From: a virus
Reading direction: 5' to 3' (one strand)
Length of the DNA: 25,048 bases
IMG/VR virus record: IMGVR_UViG_3300009610_000085
Span: 1-25,048 of that record
Numbering within the stretch: position 1 is the first letter of the stretch; each line of letters begins with the position of its first letter. The translations under genes and the position numbers were made by a program. Positions 7,066 through 13,418 of the stretch are shown in pieces. The notes below the pieces were generated by a model, which saw nothing but the letters and a program-made list of their open reading frames with translations, ran no database searches and was not told where the DNA came from.

Positions 7066-7756
7066 CCCGATAGGAGACAACGGCGAACCTTCCGTAAGTC
7101 GGCCGGAAGTCGCCGAGACCACCTATTCTACCAGCGGTGGCAATAACCTCATTTAATACTTGCGGCGAGATGTATTCTGGCAGGGTAACCATAAGGAGAA
7201 AAGTCGCGCTCCAACCAACTTTCATAGCTGGGCGAGTCCGATTGATGCCTGATCTCTGAACGACGACTCTTCTTCTGTCTTCATAATCCCACCCGGTCGC
7301 CGCGCCACACCCTGCCTCACCGTGGCTTGCCTTGCCGCCGCTTGCCGAGCCCCGGCTTGCCGCAGAATACATCGGAGCCAAAGGGGTCAATGACACCACC
7401 CCAGCCTTGAACAGGTCCATCGCAGATTTTCTTGGAGAGCGCGGATCTTGGCGAAATTTCGCCGCCCCGACTATAGCCCCGCGCAGATATTCTCCAGGCA
7501 AACAAATCTCTCCCGCGTCGTTCCGATAAACATAGCTTTCGATATTATCGCTCTTTTTTGCAGCGCTCCCCTTGGCCGCTTTCGCCTTTTCGTCCACCGC
7601 CTCCGGGTTCCAGCGGTGGAACAGGATATCGGCCGAACCCTCAATTCTGACCTCAGCCGTGAACGGTTCCAAAAAGGCAATAGCCTCGTCAGATCCATTA
7701 GTTGGAACATCGCCGCCAATTCTGACGACTTCTGCAGTAGCCTTACTTCTCGCCAT
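7052..7756 (-). CDS. RAMP/Cas7-like phage protein of unknown function, interrupted in frame by pentamer repeats
   Basis: The 234-residue product has features reminiscent of RAMP (Cas7/Cas6-type) folds. It opens with a beta strand AEVRIEGSADILFHRW (35-49), then YVYRNDAGEICLPGEYLRGAI (75-95) with a following helix. A strand/Arg-rich block DYEDRRRVVVQRSGI (157-171) and RTRPAMKVGWSATFLLMV come next, and the C-terminal glycine loop is GRIGGLGDFRPTYGRFAV (209-226), resembling the G-rich loop of RAMPs. Residues 131-152 are encoded by 13 pentamer units and look like an insertion in a loop. GGGGAG stands nine bases ahead of the ATG. Array blocks flank the gene on both sides. The RAMP link is inference from motif shape; no catalytic residues can be assigned. 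Confidence 0.8.
   Translation of the reverse strand: MARSKATAEVVRIGGDVPTNGSDEAIAFLEPFTAEVRIEGSADILFHRWNPEAVDEKAKAAKGSAAKKSDNIESYVYRNDAGEICLPGEYLRGAIVGAAKFRQDPRSPRKSAMDLFKAGVVSLTPLAPMYSAASRGSASGGKASHGEAGCGAATGWDYEDRRRVVVQRSGINRTRPAMKVGWSATFLLMVTLPEYISPQVLNEVIATAGRIGGLGDFRPTYGRFAVVSYRVCEG
7300..7364. repeat. Pentamer array B: 13 units inside a coding sequence
   Basis: Thirteen consecutive five-base units (ccgcg, ccaca, ccctg, cctca, ccgtg, gcttg and so on) occupy the middle of the RAMP-like gene. Ten begin CC and three GC; position 2 is C in all. The reading frame is kept, giving residues S131-A152, low-complexity Ser/Gly/Ala. The block is the same repeat type as the arrays on either side of the gene. 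Confidence 0.88.
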
Positions 7757-7765
7757 AACAGTCTC

Positions 7766-7833
7766 CCCGCTCCGGTCCCATCACGCCCGGAGCGCTATGC
7801 ACAGGGGTTGCGTAAAGCAACAACCGGAGCGGG
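7766..7833 (-). promoter_or_regulatory. Structured leader of the RAMP-like gene
   Basis: In the leftward transcript an 11-bp perfect inverted repeat (CCCGCTCCGGT with ACCGGAGCGGG, arms at 7823-7833 and 7766-7776) encloses about 46 bases. These contain a smaller stem, GTTGC with GCAAC (7817-7821 and 7807-7811). The 3' arm ends in the GGGGAG ribosome site, nine bases from the ATG. This suggests control of translation by the leader fold, or an RNA element in its own right. Confidence 0.6.
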
Positions 7834-7881
7834 AAGCTCAAGATTGGTTGTTGCGCTCTCTCGCGGTGATGGCCGCGAAAA

Positions 7882-7961
7882 CCTTACCTAGCCGAACCGA
7901 TCCAGGCCTAAGCGGACCAAAGCCGCCCTAGCCAAACCACAGCGCGCCATGGCCCAGCCAT
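7882..7961. repeat. Pentamer array C: 16 units upstream of the RAMP-like gene
   Basis: Sixteen phased units run from cctta and cctag to gccat. Eleven start CC and five GC; position 2 is always C. It lies in the 225-base gap between the TerL stop and the RAMP-like gene, the rest of which holds the structured leader. No credible gene is encoded in it. Confidence 0.88.
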
Positions 7962-7981
7962 CATAATAGCGCACCCGGTCA

Positions 7982-10078
7982 TTACCGTCTAGCTGGCATT
8001 GCTGTTCGGAATCTATTTCCGAACCGATCCTCGCCCCACGGTTGATCCGTATCCTCGCTTTCGGCGTCCGAGGCAAACGATTTGCGCTGGAGGCCCAGGA
8101 AGCTCTCGACCGCCGCCATCAGGAGAGAGTACGGCCCCTGCTCCGGTTCGTCCTGGAGCCGGCCTCGCACCAGGGCCCGAGAATAACCTCCCGCGCACGC
8201 ACGACATAGCCATCGGGCTCGGGGGGAAGCCGCGACAGCGGGCATGCCTCGGGAGATCCGGCCCAGCATATCTTGCAGATGAACCTGTCCGGCCGCCTCC
8301 GCGCCACCAAGGCGCAGATCAGCCGGAATAGCCCGGATCGACTGAAGCAGCCCGACATTGGTGTACTTGTCCTCGTGGTGCGGCGGCACGATCCAGATGG
8401 GCGGCTGGTTGCGGCTCGTCAGGCGGTCGGGCACCGGCGCCTTCAGCATCGCGTCCCACGAGCGCGGCCGGGAGCGCAACAGCGCGTCGCGCGGCGCGTC
8501 GGCCGACAGCACCGCCTCATTATATATAGGCCCCGCCAATTCGCCCGGATTGCCCTCGCGCACCCAGTCGGCCAACAAGAGGAGCCGGCCGTCGAAATGC
8601 TGCACCAGCGCCGCCGCGGTCATCGCGCCGGTAGCGTTGGCAATGAGGAACAAGGGCCGGGTCGGATCGTGCGCGAGGTCGGGGACGATGTGCTCGGCGC
8701 CGAAGCCGTCGTAGACCGGCAGCCCCGGCCGCATTGTCAGCGCGTAGGCCAGCGCGTTCGGCGCGTCTATCTTGCCCGTCGGGAAGTTGAGAAGCTGTTC
8801 GGCGAGAACTGGTAGGGCTTGCGCGAACTCGACCTCGCGGGCCGAGAAGAACGGCTGGAGCCCTCGGATGAAGTCGAGCTTTCCGCGGGGAGCGCGGACG
8901 CCTCTAAGGGGCAGATAAGTCCCCCTTCGAGCCATTTCGTGCCGCATCGGCTGCAATAGAAATTGTTCAAGGCCGTCAAGCTCCACGCCAACCCACACCG
9001 GATCGAACCGTTCGTGGATGTCGAAGGCAAGGGCAACGATTTCGTCGGGGAGAAGGAAGCTCGCATCGGCGGCCCACACCACGAGGCGGTTGTTGATCCA
9101 GGACCACACGGCCCAGCCGGTGGTGGCGGATTGCGGCCCCGTGGAGCGGGCCGGGTCGATCATCGCGTAGCAGGCCTGCCAGGTCTTCTCCCGGGGCGCC
9201 ACCTTTATCATCTCGCGGGTGAAAATCCGGTCGCTCTCGGAAAAGGCGCGGCACAGCATCTCGCGCTCCCAGACCGCCAATTCCCCGACCCGCTCGTAGC
9301 CCTGGCGCTCGCGGTCGATCTTCGGCAATGGCCACACCTCGGGCCATGACGCCTTGCGCTTACCGTCCTCGTCCAGGTACTCGACCGGGAACGTCTTGGT
9401 CGGCCAGCCCCACTCGTTCTGCAACTTGATCGGCAGGGATTCGGCGTCCATCGGCGTCGCGCGGATGCGGACCCGGCGCTCCGGGGCGCAGGCCGGCAGC
9501 AATTCGGAGAGGAACCATCTCAGCGTCTTCCGGCGCTGGTCCGGGGTCTGCACCGATTCCGGGCTCTCCACGTCATCGACGAAGATGAAATCGGGCCGGT
9601 GGTCGAGGTGCTTGATGCCCCGGATGTCCTGGTCGCGGCCGATCGCCTGCACGCAGACGCCCGTAGTCGTGACGATCTTGGTTTGGGTCCAGGCGTCGCC
9701 CTTCAAATCGCCGAACAGGTCGACGATAAAGGGGTTGGTGGTCAGTTCGTAGGCGACCGCCGCCAGCCGCTCGGCCGCGCGGGTCTCGTTCGAGGAGATC
9801 ACGACGATGTTGCGCCAGGCCATCAGGCACGCCGCCAGCACGATGTCCTCCTCGCCCAGCGTCGATTTGGCGCTGCCGCGGAAGGCGAGGATGATCGAAT
9901 AGGGGTCGCTACTCCAAAAGTCGGAAACCAGCGCCTCGTGGAACTCGGCCGGCACGGTGGGGACGCCGCTGTACTGGTGGCGGTGGCGGAAGAGAATCTG
10001 GTGACTCTTCCACTTGTCGGCGGAGATGATCTGGAGGATTTCGGCCTTGACCGCGCCGAGGTCGGGGGCCGCGCTCAC
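7982..10078 (-). CDS. Terminase large subunit (TerL)
   Basis: This 698-residue packaging motor has an ATPase domain with a Walker A-like FRGSAKST (66-73), a Walker B FIFVDDVES (164-172) and a coupling motif IRATPM (205-210). An RNase H-like nuclease domain follows, with acidic residues in MIDPAR (D308), GVELDG (E367/D368) and KIDAPN (D438). The protein cuts concatemers and drives DNA into the procapsid through the portal. After residue 460 it carries a further 240 residues, with a stretch (475-505, LIANATGAMTAAALVQHF) shaped like a second RNase H strand pair but lacking the acidic residue. The GTG start overlaps the methyltransferase stop (GTGA), so translation is probably coupled. No separate small subunit is adjacent. 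Confidence 0.92.
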   Translation of the reverse strand: MSAAPDLGAVKAEILQIISADKWKSHQILFRHRHQYSGVPTVPAEFHEALVSDFWSSDPYSIILAFRGSAKSTLGEEDIVLAACLMAWRNIVVISSNETRAAERLAAVAYELTTNPFIVDLFGDLKGDAWTQTKIVTTTGVCVQAIGRDQDIRGIKHLDHRPDFIFVDDVESPESVQTPDQRRKTLRWFLSELLPACAPERRVRIRATPMDAESLPIKLQNEWGWPTKTFPVEYLDEDGKRKASWPEVWPLPKIDRERQGYERVGELAVWEREMLCRAFSESDRIFTREMIKVAPREKTWQACYAMIDPARSTGPQSATTGWAVWSWINNRLVVWAADASFLLPDEIVALAFDIHERFDPVWVGVELDGLEQFLLQPMRHEMARRGTYLPLRGVRAPRGKLDFIRGLQPFFSAREVEFAQALPVLAEQLLNFPTGKIDAPNALAYALTMRPGLPVYDGFGAEHIVPDLAHDPTRPLFLIANATGAMTAAALVQHFDGRLLLLADWVREGNPGELAGPIYNEAVLSADAPRDALLRSRPRSWDAMLKAPVPDRLTSRNQPPIWIVPPHHEDKYTNVGLLQSIRAIPADLRLGGAEAAGQVHLQDMLGRISRGMPAVAASPRARWLCRACAGGYSRALVRGRLQDEPEQGPYSLLMAAVESFLGLQRKSFASDAESEDTDQPWGEDRFGNRFRTAMPARR

Positions 10079-11547
10079 TCCGCCGCCTCGCGGAACGCCG
10101 TGATTTCGTCGACGGCCGCGATCCGCTCGCCGATCCAGCCGATCACGGGTACGGCCATCGAGTTTCCGATCGCCCGGTATCTCGGCCCGTCAGCGGCTGG
10201 CTTCCCGCGATAGGGGATCAGCGTGTAGTCGTCCGGCAGTCCTTGCAGGCGCTCGCACTCGCGTGGAGTGAGGCGGCGGACGGACATTGCCGATTGCAGC
10301 AGCGGCGCAGCATCGCCCTTCCCGCTCTGCCCCGACTGCGCCTTGAGTGGCGGTACGATCTCGTCGGGGGCGCCGCGACCGTTGCGCGCGAAGCGGCTCT
10401 CAAACACGGCGGGATAGCCCTGCCCCGGCTTGCCGCCACCGACCTTCAGAGCGCCAGCCGTGTCGCTGAGCGTCGTCTCGGCTCGCTGGTTCTCGTGGAA
10501 CGCAACGGCGTGCGGCGCGCTGTCGAGCGTCGGGGCCGTCTCCTCGTAGACGTTGAAGCCGGGGTCGCGCAGGGAGACGCGGCCATAGCCGTCGTCCGAA
10601 GGCGTCTTCGCCACGCCGTCTCGTCCCGCATCGCGGCGGATGCCGTAAGCCGCGATAGCCCCGACACCGATGCCGCCGCGCCCGCCGTTGGGCGTCAGCA
10701 CGGCGTTTGCGACCCCGTCATCCCGCCATTCCAGATCATGGCTGTCGCCGCGCCCCCGGATCGCGAGTGTCAGCGGCGTGCCGCGCCCGGTCACGTCCTT
10801 GCTGGCGTCGAAGCCATCGGCGCGGAGTGAATGCGCCAGCACCATCGTCTCGGTCTCGTAATCGTAGCGCTGGCCGTTGGTGCCCGTTGCGACGCAACGG
10901 GCGATCAGGTTGTCGGCGGTGTCGGCGTCAAATCGGTAGCCGCTGCCGCCCGGAGCGCAGCTTGCAATTGGCCGGGCAACTCCTTGCCCCGCTTCTCGGC
11001 GCGGCGCAGAATCCCCGCGCAGGCTTTCTGGCTCAAAAAGTACCGCCGCGGCAGGTCGCCAGTCTCCAAGATATCCGACAACGAAGACGCGGCGGCGCCG
11101 CTGTGGAACTCCGAAGTGCTGAGCGTCAAGAACCCGGTAGGCGAACCCATACCCGAGTTCCCCCAGGAGCCCGAGGAAGGCGCCAAAATCCCGTCCTCCG
11201 TCAGACGACAGGACGCCGGGGACATTCTCCCAAACCACCCAACGGGGCCGGATGCGGCCAACCACGCGAAGGCCGACGAGGGCCATGTTGCCGCGCGGGT
11301 CATCCGGGCCGAGGCGCTTGCCGGCGACGCTGAACGACTGGCAGGGCGATCCGAAGACGATGAGGTCAACAGGCTCAACTGCATCGGCGGCGATTTCATT
11401 CACGTCCCCCAGGTTCGGGATCTCGGGATGCCGCGCCGCCATGACGGCGGAGGCGAACTGGTCGGTCTCGGCGCACCAGCGCCAGTCGACCCGCGGCATC
11501 GCGCATTCCGGCGCGCCGATGCCGGAGAACAGCGTGCCGCCCTTCAC
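10075..11547 (-). CDS. DNA (cytosine-5) methyltransferase
   Basis: The 490-residue enzyme carries the ordered C5-methyltransferase motifs: SAM-binding GTLFSGIGAPE (5-15), catalytic PCQSFS (C69), ENVPGV (E107), QHFGVPQRRRRVFVVGY (143-159), and C-terminal RRLTPRECERLQGLP (424-438) and GNSMAVP. The start is the GTG that overlaps the preceding stop (GTGA); the longer open frame upstream is the shadow of the preceding genes. The target recognition region (about 160-420) is unusually long and has several similar A/PxL-type segments, as in multispecific phage methyltransferases. No restriction partner is nearby, so self-protection of phage DNA is the likely role. Confidence 0.93.
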   Translation of the reverse strand: MKGGTLFSGIGAPECAMPRVDWRWCAETDQFASAVMAARHPEIPNLGDVNEIAADAVEPVDLIVFGSPCQSFSVAGKRLGPDDPRGNMALVGLRVVGRIRPRWVVWENVPGVLSSDGGRDFGAFLGLLGELGYGFAYRVLDAQHFGVPQRRRRVFVVGYLGDWRPAAAVLFEPESLRGDSAPRREAGQGVARPIASCAPGGSGYRFDADTADNLIARCVATGTNGQRYDYETETMVLAHSLRADGFDASKDVTGRGTPLTLAIRGRGDSHDLEWRDDGVANAVLTPNGGRGGIGVGAIAAYGIRRDAGRDGVAKTPSDDGYGRVSLRDPGFNVYEETAPTLDSAPHAVAFHENQRAETTLSDTAGALKVGGGKPGQGYPAVFESRFARNGRGAPDEIVPPLKAQSGQSGKGDAAPLLQSAMSVRRLTPRECERLQGLPDDYTLIPYRGKPAADGPRYRAIGNSMAVPVIGWIGERIAAVDEITAFREAAE

Positions 11548-11801
11548 AGCCGCGCCTGACGCCGGATGGCCCCCAGCACGTTGGTAACGTCGACGATGCC
11601 CTGGTCGCCGATCTGCTCGAGCAGTCGCCCGGCCGCCTTCGCCCGCACCATGTGCTGCGCCGTTGCCGAGAGCGAGCCCAGCACGACGGACCACTCGCGC
11701 ACCGTGAGGGTCACATCCGCCAGCCGGTCTGGCCCGGGGCGCGGCTCGCCCCGGCGCTCGGCCTCGATCAGGCGGCTGCTGGGTTGCATTCCTCGACCCA
11801 T
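11544..11801 (-). CDS. Small helical hypothetical protein
   Basis: An 85-residue product reads MGRGMQPSSRLIEAERRGEP and then a helical C-terminal half (VTLTVREWSVVLGSLSATA and ending IRRQARL). I chose the ATG with GAAGGA nine bases upstream; the next ATG four codons later is also possible, but its GAGGA directly touches the start. It overlaps the upstream gene by 34 bases and its TGA overlaps the methyltransferase GTG. The size and place ahead of the methyltransferase and TerL would allow a small terminase-like role, but no HTH is evident. Confidence 0.68.
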   Translation of the reverse strand: MGRGMQPSSRLIEAERRGEPRPGPDRLADVTLTVREWSVVLGSLSATAQHMVRAKAAGRLLEQIGDQGIVDVTNVLGAIRRQARL

Positions 11802-11986
11802 CCCAGGGCGTCCTTCGCCGCATCGCCGTCGATGGCGGCGATCACGAAATATCCGTGGCTGTCCGACCCAAGTGCCACGACGCACTCGACGGCCGAGGTC
11901 CCGCCGCGCTCATTGGCGGCCCGCTCCAGCACGGTGCCGGCCGGGATCACCACGTCGCGCAGCAATACAAAGCGACGATCTCTCAT
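11768..11986 (-). CDS. Small hypothetical protein, beta-rich
   Basis: A 72-residue product contains FVLLRDVVIPAGTVLERAAN and a later strand GYFVIAAIDGDAAKDALGWVE. The 'I-P-A-G-T' strand-turn is also found in the 79-residue protein encoded at 16075 (ITIPAGTLVELVDG), so the two may share a small beta-barrel fold. A strong AGGAGA precedes the ATG. It is the second gene of the leftward operon leading to the methyltransferase and TerL. Function is unknown. Confidence 0.75.
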   Translation of the reverse strand: MRDRRFVLLRDVVIPAGTVLERAANERGGTSAVECVVALGSDSHGYFVIAAIDGDAAKDALGWVEECNPAAA

Positions 11987-12000
11987 TTCTTCTCCTGCGC

Positions 12001-12249
12001 CTATTCGGCGGCGATCCCGGTGGCCGGCTCCGCCATTGCGGGTGGTTTCTGCCTGCCTGGGCGCTGGTGCTTCGGCATCTTCCGCACGCTGTGCGCGGTG
12101 GCGATGACATCCAGGCCAAGACTGGTCAGGATTGCCTGCAATTCCTTGATGGCTTCGCTGACTTTCTCGGAACCAAGGATTTTTGCGCGCTCAAGTTCGC
12201 TGTCCGGCGCGTCTCCAGCGAAAGTTATCTCGATACGGTGGCTGCTCAC
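12001..12249 (-). CDS. Small hypothetical protein, first gene of the leftward packaging operon
   Basis: I start this 82-residue protein at a GTG with an excellent AAAGGAGAG ribosome site; the longer frame upstream overlaps a hairpin and lacks a ribosome site. It reads VSSHRIEITFAGDAPDSELE, then a helix with SEKVSEAIKELQAILTSLGL, then a basic HSVRKMPKHQRPGRQK tail. Its helical centre and basic tail suggest nucleic-acid or protein contact, but no family is recognised. It is the promoter-proximal gene of the leftward operon. Confidence 0.72.
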   Translation of the reverse strand: MSSHRIEITFAGDAPDSELERAKILGSEKVSEAIKELQAILTSLGLDVIATAHSVRKMPKHQRPGRQKPPAMAEPATGIAAE

Positions 12250-12252
12250 GTG

Positions 12253-12276
12253 CTCTCCTTTTGTAACTACGGAGAG
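12253..12276 (-). promoter_or_regulatory. Hairpin sequestering the ribosome site of the first leftward gene
   Basis: In the leftward RNA CTCTCC pairs perfectly with GGAGAG around a 12-base loop, and GGAGAG is the Shine-Dalgarno of the GTG-started gene that follows. A six-pair stem is modest, so this is only a candidate for translational control. Confidence 0.4.
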
Positions 12277-12308
12277 ATTGCCGCAAACTCCGGGGGTTTT
12301 GCAAATGG

Positions 12309-12341
12309 AAAGGCCCGCCACAGGGGACTGAGCGGGCCTTT
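12309..12341. terminator. Bidirectional terminator-like hairpin in the divergent region
   Basis: AAAGGCCCGC pairs perfectly with GCGGGCCTTT around a 13-base loop, with short T-runs on both strands. It separates the leftward packaging operon from the rightward promoter that starts nine bases later, so it probably insulates the two. Weak T-tails leave room for an operator role. Confidence 0.6.
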
Positions 12342-12349
12342 CTGCGCTC

Positions 12350-12379
12350 TTGACCTTTTGGGGGATCAGGCGCTATCGT
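12350..12379 (+). promoter_or_regulatory. Promoter for rightward small genes
   Basis: CTTGACC supplies a -35 box, followed after 18 bases by TATCGT. The transcript leader contains GCCAACCACAGAAG just before the ATG at 12404. The same order, TTGAC then a CAACCAC leader, recurs at other early genes in this window, which strengthens the call. Confidence 0.6.
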
Positions 12380-12403
12380 CTCCGCCAACCACAGAAGAGA
12401 CCG

Positions 12404-12616
12404 ATGACAGATACAACCTCCCCACGACAAAAGCAAGACCTGGCCGAGGTGATCGCAGAAGCGATGTGGATGCACGAGACCGACGGCGCCAGATGGGAGT
12501 ATGCTCAAACCAACTTCGCTCCCAAGCTGCGCGAGCGGGCCGCTTACGTCGTTCTGGTGCTGGAGGAAGAGGGGTACGCGATCGTGCCAGTGGTGACGGC
12601 GAGGCCGGGGCGGTGA
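12404..12616 (+). CDS. Small hypothetical protein
   Basis: The 70-residue product begins MTDTTSPRQKQDLAEVIAEA and includes WMHETDGARWEYAQ and a hydrophobic YVVLVLEEEGYAIVPVV segment. The ATG follows AGAAGAG by about six bases; codons upstream in the same frame overlap the promoter. Its TGA overlaps the next gene's GTG. It looks like one of the short accessory proteins common in phage early regions; no function can be assigned. Confidence 0.75.
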   Translation: MTDTTSPRQKQDLAEVIAEAMWMHETDGARWEYAQTNFAPKLRERAAYVVLVLEEEGYAIVPVVTARPGR

Positions 12617-12957
12617 GCGACATCCTCGATAGCGTCCTCCTGCGTTGCGCCGCGCCAGAATCGGTGGTGATCTCGCCGGTCGCCCATATCGAGGGACGCA
12701 AGCAGCCTTACGGCTTTATCTTGTGTGGCGCGGATGACGAGGATGGCATTTATCTGGCCCACGTCTGCGCTGCCGACCCGGATCTGGTCGAGGCAGCCAG
12801 AAATACCGTCATAACCGAGGCCGCGACGCACCCCTCCCATCTGGTCGTTCATGTTTGCGACAGCGAGCTTCTGGCGGCGAAAACATGCGTTGCGATCTGG
12901 CCGTGCGACAAAGCGATGGGGATTCTCGCGGCGGTCTCGGCGGAGTTGTCATCGTGA
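12613..12957 (+). CDS. Hypothetical protein
   Basis: A 114-residue protein starting from a GTG that overlaps the preceding stop (GTGA). It is a mixed alpha/beta protein with a strand FILCGADDEDGIYLAHVC (about 37-54) and a second HLVVHVCDSELLAAKTCVAI (about 78-97), and is relatively rich in cysteine. A terminator hairpin begins eleven bases after its stop, so it ends a two-gene unit with the 70-residue gene. I do not recognise it. Confidence 0.75.
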   Translation: MSDILDSVLLRCAAPESVVISPVAHIEGRKQPYGFILCGADDEDGIYLAHVCAADPDLVEAARNTVITEAATHPSHLVVHVCDSELLAAKTCVAIWPCDKAMGILAAVSAELSS

Positions 12958-12968
12958 GCCGGAAACAG

Positions 12969-12998
12969 AAAAGCCCCGAAGCTATTGCCGGGGCTTTT
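12969..12998 (+). terminator. Rho-independent terminator
   Basis: AAAAGCCCCG pairs perfectly with CGGGGCTTTT around a ten-base loop, just after the stop of the 114-residue gene. The T-run continues directly into the next promoter cassette (TTTTCCGC, then TTGACC). Confidence 0.85.
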
Positions 12999-13004
12999 CC
13001 GCGC

Positions 13005-13034
13005 TTGACCCGGTCGCGGAACCGGGGCTAAGCT
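13005..13034 (+). promoter_or_regulatory. Promoter for the 113-residue gene
   Basis: GCTTGACC gives the -35 box and TAAGCT, 18 bases on, the -10. It lies immediately after a terminator and is preceded by TTTTCCGC, as at the other cassettes in this window. Here the leader lacks the CAACCAC element. Confidence 0.55.
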
Positions 13035-13076
13035 GATCCCGCTCAAACGGCGTTGAAGCGCCATCGCGGAGAGCCA

Positions 13077-13418
13077 GTGACAGATAGACCACCATTCCAG
13101 CCAAGGCAAGCCCCCAGCAACGTGACGCCGCTGCCGTCCGACGGACGGATGTTCGCGCGCGAGCTGAAGCGCATCAATAAAGGTGCTCTGGTAGGCTTCT
13201 TCGAGCTGCACATCCCCGAGTGGGGGGTGGTTCTCCACGACTGCAAATGGTTCCGCACCAACAAGGGCGAGTGGATAGGCTTGCCCTCTACCAGCTTCAC
13301 GACCCGCGAGGGGGTGAAGACCTGGAAGAATCTCGTCGAGTTTCCAGACCGGGAGGCCGGCGCCCGATTTCAGGAGGCCGCGATGGCGGCTGTCAGGAGG
13401 ATCGCTCCTACAGCATAG
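13077..13418 (+). CDS. Phage protein resembling SpoVG-type small nucleic-acid-binding proteins
   Basis: This 113-residue protein has the core GFFELHIPEWGVVLHDCKWF, then GEWIGLPSTSF, then a Lys-Trp strand and a final helix (EFPDREAGARFQEAAMAAV). The order of strand, 'V-V-h-D' strand, G-x-[W/F]-[I/V]-x-[M/L]-P-S loop and C-terminal helix matches the SpoVG-like layout, a DNA/RNA-binding fold; related phage proteins are common near recombination genes. I chose the GTG with GGAGAG upstream; a TTG eight codons earlier is possible. The likeness is by pattern only. Confidence 0.78.
   Translation: MTDRPPFQPRQAPSNVTPLPSDGRMFARELKRINKGALVGFFELHIPEWGVVLHDCKWFRTNKGEWIGLPSTSFTTREGVKTWKNLVEFPDREAGARFQEAAMAAVRRIAPTA

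Noticed and set aside
6731-7961. Classical CRISPR array
   Set aside because: No repeat of 20-40 bp with unique spacers; the period is five bases and there is no adaptation gene.
7888-8076. Minus-strand frame of 62 codons across array C
   Set aside because: It overlaps the TerL end and the array; it has no sensible protein pattern.
11548-11823. Upstream extension of the methyltransferase frame by 92 codons
   Set aside because: It is Arg/Gly/Ala-rich out-of-frame reading of the two small upstream genes; the GTG coupled to the previous stop is a better start.
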